From: Gemmatimonadaceae bacterium
GTDB taxonomy: Bacteria; Gemmatimonadota; Gemmatimonadetes; Gemmatimonadales; Gemmatimonadaceae
Length of the DNA stretch: 64,000 nt
Reading direction: 5' to 3'
Assembly (NCBI GenBank): GCA_019637445.1
Contig: JAHBVS010000001.1
Location: 1,337,586-1,401,585, forward strand
The stretch's first letter is position 1. Each line of letters opens with the position of its first letter. The notes under the pieces were generated by a model, which searched no databases, had not been told where the DNA came from, and was given only the letters and a program-made list of their open reading frames with translations. Both the position numbers and the translations under genes were made by a program. Below, piece by piece: positions 59,429 to 64,000 of the stretch.

Positions 59429-60826
59429 TCAGCGGATCAGGAACAGGTTCGCCTGCCGCCTCAGCGCCCAGCGGATCCGCCCGTCCGGCCCGATGATGGC
59501 GTCCTCCTCCTGCGCCATCCGCACCGGCTGGCCGCCCCACTCCGGGACTGGCGTCGTCGCCTGCAGCTCGATCGAGTACCACATGTTCGGGATGATGCGC
59601 GCGTCGCCACTGCCGGGCACGCCCTCCTGCGCATCCCAGCGACCGACCAGCGGTCCTGCGCCGTGCCCGTTCACGCCAATGGGATGCGAGTAGAGCGTGC
59701 CATCGATTCCCTCGGCACGCATCCGGCCGAGCGCCGCGGCAAGCACCTCGTTCCCCGTGCGTCCCGGCCGCAGCTCCTCCATCGTGAAGTCCTGCAGGCG
59801 ATTGGCGTTGGCCAGCGCGCGCTGCAGGCCCGGCGGCGGCGCCGTCTCACCGGGCATCAACACGTAGCCGTTGTGCTGGGTGTCCGTCGCCAACCCCAGT
59901 GCCACGATGCCCACATCGCAGTGGAGCACATCGCCGCGCTGGATGATGGGGTCCTCTCCCAGCGTGCCCGCCGTGGCGCCGCGTCGTTGCACGCTCACAC
60001 TGGGCTGGAACCAGGTACCGAGCCCGAGGTCGTTCACCTGCTGCCGCCACCACCAGACGAGATCCGACGTGCGCGTCACGCCGGGCTTCACGACCTCCGC
60101 CGAGAACATCCGTTGCGTGAGGCTCCAGACCAGCTCCTGCAGGCCGCGATAAAACTCCGCCTCCTCGGGCAGCCGCGAGGCGATGAACTCCACTGGCACC
60201 GCGTCGGTGGAGCGCAGTCGGGCGCTCCACGTCGGTCCGAGCGCCGCGACCATGCCGTCGCGCTCGCCGGCCGTGAGGCCGTCGGCAAAGGCGAAGGTCT
60301 TGGAGACATTGATCTGGATCACGCGCGGATTCCGCACCTCGATCACCTGGCGCAGCAGCGACCACTGTTCGTCACCCACCAACTCCGCCTGCCGGGCTTC
60401 TGCCCCTGCGTCCACGGCAGCCGCCGCGCGGCGGGCATCGTAGAGCCCGCCCTGCGAGGTGCCTCCAAGCGCGATGCGCTCGATGCAGGAGCCGTCGCCA
60501 GGATCCGTGCGACCGTCTGCGGCGCAGCGATCGAAGAACACATAGATCGTGCGGCGTCGCGCGGCGAAGGTCGTGGGCGACACCAACGAGGAGAACGTCG
60601 GGTCCTCGTTGTATTCGCGCATCGGGATCACCCACATGTCCGTCCCGTGACGGCGCATCAGGGCCGGCAGCACGGTGGTGAGCCGGCGCTCCAGCCAGTG
60701 TTGGCGCAGCTCGGCCTGCTCGCGCAGGGTACCGAATGGACGCCGCGGTTGCTGAGAGGCGGCAACGGTGGCTGTCGTCGCGCAGGTCACCACGGCCAAC
60801 AGCGCAGTGCGCAGGATGCGCATCAC
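59429..60826 (-). CDS. Secreted M24-family metallopeptidase (Xaa-Pro aminopeptidase-like)
   Basis: The protein has 465 residues with a signal peptide ending near AASQ. The C-terminal pita-bread part has HCDVGIVALGLATDTQHNGY (metal Asp ligands), HPIGVNGHGAGP (metal His), SIELQATTPVP (Glu) and QEEDAII (Glu). The N-terminal part is longer than in cytosolic PepP. It is probably an aminopeptidase in the periplasm or outside the cell. The stop of the upstream membrane-protein gene overlaps the region of its end/start by four bases, so it is in an operon with it. Confidence 0.88.
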   Translation of the reverse strand: MMRILRTALLAVVTCATTATVAASQQPRRPFGTLREQAELRQHWLERRLTTVLPALMRRHGTDMWVIPMREYNEDPTFSSLVSPTTFAARRRTIYVFFDRCAADGRTDPGDGSCIERIALGGTSQGGLYDARRAAAAVDAGAEARQAELVGDEQWSLLRQVIEVRNPRVIQINVSKTFAFADGLTAGERDGMVAALGPTWSARLRSTDAVPVEFIASRLPEEAEFYRGLQELVWSLTQRMFSAEVVKPGVTRTSDLVWWWRQQVNDLGLGTWFQPSVSVQRRGATAGTLGEDPIIQRGDVLHCDVGIVALGLATDTQHNGYVLMPGETAPPPGLQRALANANRLQDFTMEELRPGRTGNEVLAAALGRMRAEGIDGTLYSHPIGVNGHGAGPLVGRWDAQEGVPGSGDARIIPNMWYSIELQATTPVPEWGGQPVRMAQEEDAIIGPDGRIRWALRRQANLFLIR

Positions 60827-61320
60827 TTCGTCTCCTCCCGAGCTCGCATGAGCATCAGGCGCACCAGGGTGGACACCAGCGCCAGCACCACCGAGAAGAT
60901 CGTGATGCCGGCCACGCGGAAGAACAGGATGCGCATCGACGTGCTTTGCCAGTCTTCCATCGTCGCGGTGTCGGAGCCAACGACCTCGAGTCCGAAGAGC
61001 GTGAGCCCGAGGCTCACGAGGATCTCAGTGCCAGCTTCGACCAGCGCAAACAGCGGCGCCCGCCACCACCAGCTGCGCAGCGTGTAGTTGCCGAGGTGCA
61101 GCGTGGCCATCAGGAAGAGGAAGACCGCGCCGCCGATGAAGGTGCCGGCGATCCAGAGCCAGGAATCACTCCACCCGAACTGCAGGACCGCTGTGCGATA
61201 GAGCCGCAGGCCCGCGCCGGTGAGCAGCGCCATCGAAAGCAGGTTCAGCGAGACGCGCCGCAGGAACGCCGGCTCGTCGAGTTGCTGGATGGTGGCCGCG
61301 GTGGCCCGCAGCAGCGGCAT
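60823..61320 (-). CDS. Membrane protein of unknown function
   Basis: The protein has 165 residues with four membrane segments (about 25-45, 52-75, 85-105 and 130-155). The first 20 residues (LRATAATIQQLDEPAFLRRV) are likely an amphipathic helix. No domain is recognised. It overlaps the start of the M24 peptidase gene by four bases. Confidence 0.7.
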   Translation of the reverse strand: MPLLRATAATIQQLDEPAFLRRVSLNLLSMALLTGAGLRLYRTAVLQFGWSDSWLWIAGTFIGGAVFLFLMATLHLGNYTLRSWWWRAPLFALVEAGTEILVSLGLTLFGLEVVGSDTATMEDWQSTSMRILFFRVAGITIFSVVLALVSTLVRLMLMRAREETK

Positions 61321-61337
61321 CGCCTAGCGCCCTCGAA

Positions 61338-61811
61338 CTAGCGAGTGGCGATGCACTCGATCTCGACGCGCGCGTCGAGGGCGAGCTTGTTCGCCCCCAG
61401 CGCAGAGCGCGCCGGCAGGCGACCCGGCGGGAACATCTCGCGGTAGATGACGTTCATGCGGTCCCACTCGGCCATGTCCGCCATCATCACCGTGCACTTC
61501 ACCACGCGGTCCATGCCGGAGCCGACGAGCTCGAGCACGCGGCGGATGTTCAGCAGCGTCTGACGCGTCTCGGCCTCGATGCCCCCCTCGACCAGTGTTC
61601 CGCCGGCATCCGCGTTGGTGCCGATCTGACCCGAGAGGAAGATCAGGTCGCCGACGCGCACGGCCGGCGAGAACGGACGCGAGGGCGTGCCGAACGGCGT
61701 GAGGTACTCGAGGTCGGGCTTCGCGGCTGGCGTGGACGGCGCTGCCTGCTGGGCAGGCACCGAGCCAGCGGCGACGAGCAGTGCGATGAGGGCGAATCGA
61801 AGGTGACGCAT
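61338..61811 (-). CDS. RidA-family protein with signal peptide
   Basis: The protein has 157 residues. A signal peptide (FALIALLVAAGSVPAQ) is followed by a RidA fold: YLTPFGTPSRPFSPAVRVGDLIFLSGQIG in two blocks, VVKCTVMMADMAEWDRMNVIY, and PPGRLPARSALGANKLALDARVEIE, with the Arg of the imine site in PARSA. Cytosolic RidA deaminates reactive enamines. A secreted form has no settled role. The neighbours are a membrane protein and lepB. Confidence 0.88.
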   Translation of the reverse strand: MRHLRFALIALLVAAGSVPAQQAAPSTPAAKPDLEYLTPFGTPSRPFSPAVRVGDLIFLSGQIGTNADAGGTLVEGGIEAETRQTLLNIRRVLELVGSGMDRVVKCTVMMADMAEWDRMNVIYREMFPPGRLPARSALGANKLALDARVEIECIATR

Positions 61812-61818
61812 GGGGGCC

Positions 61819-62649
61819 TCAGCGAATCACGTGTCCGAGCCGCGACCACCGGATGTCGGTGATGAACGGCAGCGGGCGGTCAGAGTCATCGGCGTTCCAC
61901 GAGTAGTACACGAACAGCGGACGGCCGCGGATGTTGTCGCGCGGGACGAAGCCGTAGTAACGGGCGTCCACCGAGTTGTAGCGGTTGTCGCCCATCATGA
62001 AGTAATGCCCTTCCGGCACGACGAAGGGTCCCCAGTCGTCGAGCGTCGGTCGCGCTGGTGCCGGCCCGAATCTCGTGCTGTCGAGGGACACGCGGGTCTG
62101 CCAGGCGAAGGCAGGGTCGCTCCAATCACCCGGCGCCCCGTCGGCAGCGGCCGCGTAGCCAAGTCGCTGCGGCACGCCGTCGACGTGGACCACGCCCTCG
62201 CGCGAGTACAGGGTGTCGCCGGGCATCCCGATCATGCGCTTCACGACCGTCGGCGTCGGGTCGTTCGGGTCAAACACGCGCGAGATGCGCCAGTCCTGGA
62301 ACGGCGACACGAACACGACCACGTCCCCACGCCGCGGCTCGGCGTACCCGGGCAGGCGGGTCTGCGTGAACGGCACGTGCGGGCCGAATCGCAGCTTGTT
62401 CACGAACAGCCAATCGCCCACGAGCAGCGTGGGAATCATCGAGCCCGAGGGAATGCGGTAGGCCTCGAGGAGGAAGGTGCGCAGGAGCAGGAAGATCGCG
62501 ACCGTCGCCGCGAGGGACTTGAATCCCTCCCAGAACTTCCTCGGGTCCACGCGTGGGCCGCCACCGCTCCGGGCGGCAGCGACGACGTTCTTGGGCTTGC
62601 TGGCGGCAGAGGGGCGCTTCTTGGCCACGTCGGGTCGGGTGATGGGCAA
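61819..62649 (-). CDS. lepB: Signal peptidase I
   Basis: The protein has 276 residues. A basic, Lys/Pro/Ala-rich N-terminus of about 40 residues is followed by one membrane helix (about 44-60). The catalytic Ser70 lies in IPSGSMIPTL and the general base Lys137 in TVVKRMIGMPGD. The late box is GHYFMMGDNRYNSVDARYYG. It removes signal peptides on the outer face of the inner membrane, in line with the many secreted proteins of the window. It lies seven bases upstream of the RidA-like gene on the same strand, so they are probably co-transcribed. Confidence 0.95.
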   Translation of the reverse strand: MPITRPDVAKKRPSAASKPKNVVAAARSGGGPRVDPRKFWEGFKSLAATVAIFLLLRTFLLEAYRIPSGSMIPTLLVGDWLFVNKLRFGPHVPFTQTRLPGYAEPRRGDVVVFVSPFQDWRISRVFDPNDPTPTVVKRMIGMPGDTLYSREGVVHVDGVPQRLGYAAAADGAPGDWSDPAFAWQTRVSLDSTRFGPAPARPTLDDWGPFVVPEGHYFMMGDNRYNSVDARYYGFVPRDNIRGRPLFVYYSWNADDSDRPLPFITDIRWSRLGHVIR

Positions 62650-62705
62650 CAGGGCGGCAGCAGCCGCGTCCCGAGGGAATCTGGCCGTTTGGCAGGGGGA
62701 AAACG

Positions 62706-62735
62706 AGAGGGGCGCGCCTTGCGGCGCGCCCCTCT
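62706..62735 (-). terminator. Rho-independent terminator of the SWIB gene
   Basis: On the minus strand, AGAGGGGCGCGCC and GGCGCGCCCCTCT form a perfect 13-base-pair stem with a GCAA tetraloop, followed by CGTTTTCCCCC. It is 20 bases downstream of the SWIB gene stop and 57 bases upstream of lepB, so it separates the two units. Confidence 0.85.
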
Positions 62736-62755
62736 GCGGTCTGCGAGGACCTCGG

Positions 62756-63088
62756 TTACTTGAGGTTCTTCGACACGAGCTTGGTCATGTCGAACATCGA
62801 GACCTGACCCTTGCCACCGAAGACAGCCTTGAGCTTGTCGTCGGCGTTGATCATGCGGCGGTTCTTCTTGTCCTGCAGGCCGTTCTTCTTGATGTAGACC
62901 CAGAGCTTCTTGGTGAGCTCGGTGCGCGGCAGCGGCGAGGCGCCCACCACGGCGGCGAGCTTCTCGTTCGGCGTCACCGGCTTCATGAACGCGGCGTTCG
63001 GCTTCCGCTTCGCGGCCTTCTTCTTGGGGGCCTTCTTCGCGGCCTTCTTTGCCGGCTTCTTCGCGGCCTTCTTCTTCTTGGCAGCCAT
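62756..63088 (-). CDS. SWIB-domain protein with Lys-rich tail
   Basis: The protein has 110 residues from the ATG that follows GAGGAG by eight bases; the next ATG upstream has no ribosome-binding site. The N-terminal 30 residues are a run of Lys and Ala (AAKKKKAAKKPAKKAAKKAP and more), like the tail of histone H1 or of bacterial HU-like proteins. The rest is a SWIB/MDM2 domain, with LAAVVGASPLPRTELTKKLW, YIKKNGLQDKKNRRMINAD and VSMFDMTKLVSKNL. SWIB proteins of Chlamydia bind or alter DNA packing, and a nucleoid role is likely here. Confidence 0.9.
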   Translation of the reverse strand: MAAKKKKAAKKPAKKAAKKAPKKKAAKRKPNAAFMKPVTPNEKLAAVVGASPLPRTELTKKLWVYIKKNGLQDKKNRRMINADDKLKAVFGGKGQVSMFDMTKLVSKNLK

Positions 63089-63314
63089 TCGATCAATCTC
63101 CTCGGGAGAGTGTTGGATCACGCTGCTACGCCCGGTCGAGCACTGCGCGATCTGCCCTCGAAGGTAAGGCCCGTCGCTCTGGGCGCAATAGGCGCGTAGA
63201 GGGAGCGCCCCTCTGGGCGGCCTCGGGAATCACGGGCGGCGGCGCTCGGGAATCGCGGAATGGCGCGGAGGGTCGGCGCCGCGGCTGCGCGGCGGCGACC
63301 GTCGCCTGCAAGAC

Positions 63315-64000
63315 TCAGCCGTCGAGGAATCCGCTCAGCAGCGCCACCATCCGCGTGTCCGCGGGGTCCGCGCTCGCATCGTCATCCGCCACCTCCTTCC
63401 GCTCGGCGGGCGTCTCGAGGATGCAGGGAATCCCCCTCGTACGCGGGTCCTGCAGCAGCCAGCGGAACGGCTCCGCCCCGATGGCGCCCTCGCCGATCCA
63501 GGCGTGGCGGTCCTTGTTCGAACCGAAGGGATGCTGCGAGTCGTTCAGGTGGAAAAACGCCGGTGCTTCACCGATCACCCGTTCGAATGTGTCAAGCACC
63601 TCGCGCAGCCGCTCGGCGCTCTCGTGGATCGGGTGCCCGGCGGCAAAGAGGTGGCAGGTGTCGAGGCCATATCCCGTGCGGTGCCGTAGCTCGCGTGGCA
63701 CCTGCTCGAGCATGATGGCGATCTCCTCGGGGGTGCGACCCATCGTACGGCCGGCGCCCGCCGTGTTCTCGATCAAGACCCGCGTGCCGCTGCCTGTTTC
63801 GGCCACGGACTCGACGGCGTGTCGAATCGCGGTGCCCACGCGCACTGCCGCGTCCTCGGCCGCGGAGTCGCCCGCCGAGCCGGGATGAAAGCAGCAGCCG
63901 TAGGCGGCGAGCGCCGTCGTGCGCTCAAACTCCTTGGCGAGGCCGTTGCGCGCGCGCAGGGCCTTCTCCTCCTCCGGGGAGGCCGTGTTGAGCACGTAGG
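63315..64000 (-). CDS. nfo: Endonuclease IV, C-terminal part (gene continues past the window)
   Basis: About 228 residues of the roughly 280 of the family are seen; the 5' end lies beyond the window. The frame reads through 64000 (TAC GTG CTC), so the GTG at 63995 is not the real start. Family marks are YVLNTASPEEE, GCCFHPGS (zinc His), VLIENTAGAGRTMGRT (Glu ligand), YGLDTCHLFAAGHPI (Asp and His), FFHLNDSQHPFGSNKDRHAWIG split in two, and ILETPAE (Glu). It cuts DNA at abasic sites as part of base-excision repair. Confidence 0.93.
   Translation of the reverse strand, partial: YVLNTASPEEEKALRARNGLAKEFERTTALAAYGCCFHPGSAGDSAAEDAAVRVGTAIRHAVESVAETGSGTRVLIENTAGAGRTMGRTPEEIAIMLEQVPRELRHRTGYGLDTCHLFAAGHPIHESAERLREVLDTFERVIGEAPAFFHLNDSQHPFGSNKDRHAWIGEGAIGAEPFRWLLQDPRTRGIPCILETPAERKEVADDDASADPADTRMVALLSGFLDG

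Overview
The window is a gene-dense, high-GC stretch of a bacterial chromosome. It has about 64 protein genes on both strands, no tRNA or rRNA, no CRISPR and no transposase. The gene content fits a member of the Gemmatimonadota or a close relative. Pointers are many two-PDZ, beta-propeller and TonB-type envelope proteins, an ECF sigma factor of the type paired with a Hanks kinase carrying a TPR-like tail, a Lys-rich SWIB protein, SUF genes with a Rieske protein, and a bacilliredoxin. The phylum is my inference; no marker gene proves it.

Layout. 1-410 is the end of a copper operon (CopZ chaperone and a cupredoxin) with a strong promoter and a CsoR-type operator. 579-8473 holds envelope and small-molecule genes (lipoprotein, alpha/beta hydrolase, metzincin, pterin-binding-domain protein, GNAT, beta-propeller, PagL-like protein, methyltransferase, zinc ribbon). 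8573-16578 is a signalling block read on the minus strand: ECF sigma, zinc-finger anti-sigma and PDZ protein, then a cytosolic hybrid kinase, a lone receiver, and a fusion of two histidine-phosphotransfer hairpins, a receiver and a HAMP domain to a Ser/Thr kinase. 16939-25091 carries a beta-lactamase-fold hydrolase, a SufT-like protein, RNase D, an AI-2E-family permease, a hydrolase, an ICMT-like methyltransferase and a TonB-type outer-membrane barrel. 25224-32392 holds a ferredoxin and a three-part molybdenum hydroxylase whose FAD subunit is separated from the other two by YhbY, an M23 peptidase, a degenerate Fic-like protein and a ChaN-like lipoprotein. 32502-36862 has a 16-residue-repeat surface protein, a Vgb-like propeller, a membrane protein and a diguanylate cyclase. 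36945-42680 is the SUF operon sufB-C-D-U-(Rieske)-S. 42684-46051 is a sigma factor plus a kinase-TPR pair. 46100-53183 is an ABC exporter, gamma-glutamyltransferase and a coupled cassette of a 54-residue membrane protein, a methyltransferase and a sulfatase-fold protein. 53155-56020 is a tungstate/molybdate ABC importer, 56107-58360 a NatAB-like exporter, and 58588-64000 holds bacilliredoxin, a GroES-like protein, an M24 peptidase, RidA-like, LepB, SWIB and endonuclease IV.

How the parts work together. Metal and cofactor supply is a thread: the WtpABC-like importer could feed the molybdenum hydroxylase, and the SUF genes with SufT could build the iron-sulfur clusters that the hydroxylase, ferredoxin and Rieske protein need. 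Signalling is the other thread. The most unusual locus is the operon in which a GAF/PAS hybrid histidine kinase is followed by a lone receiver and by a protein that carries its own phosphotransfer hairpins and receiver in front of a Ser/Thr kinase. This looks like a phosphorelay ending in a Hanks kinase.

Non-coding structure is rich. Two copies of one long palindrome each sit between convergent genes. A second palindrome family occurs inside the SUF operon and, as a composite with a third palindrome nested in it, after the NatAB-like genes. A separate 78-base palindrome lies upstream of the beta-lactamase-fold gene. Several genes have a TANNNT-like box only 5-7 bases before the start codon, which suggests leaderless mRNAs.
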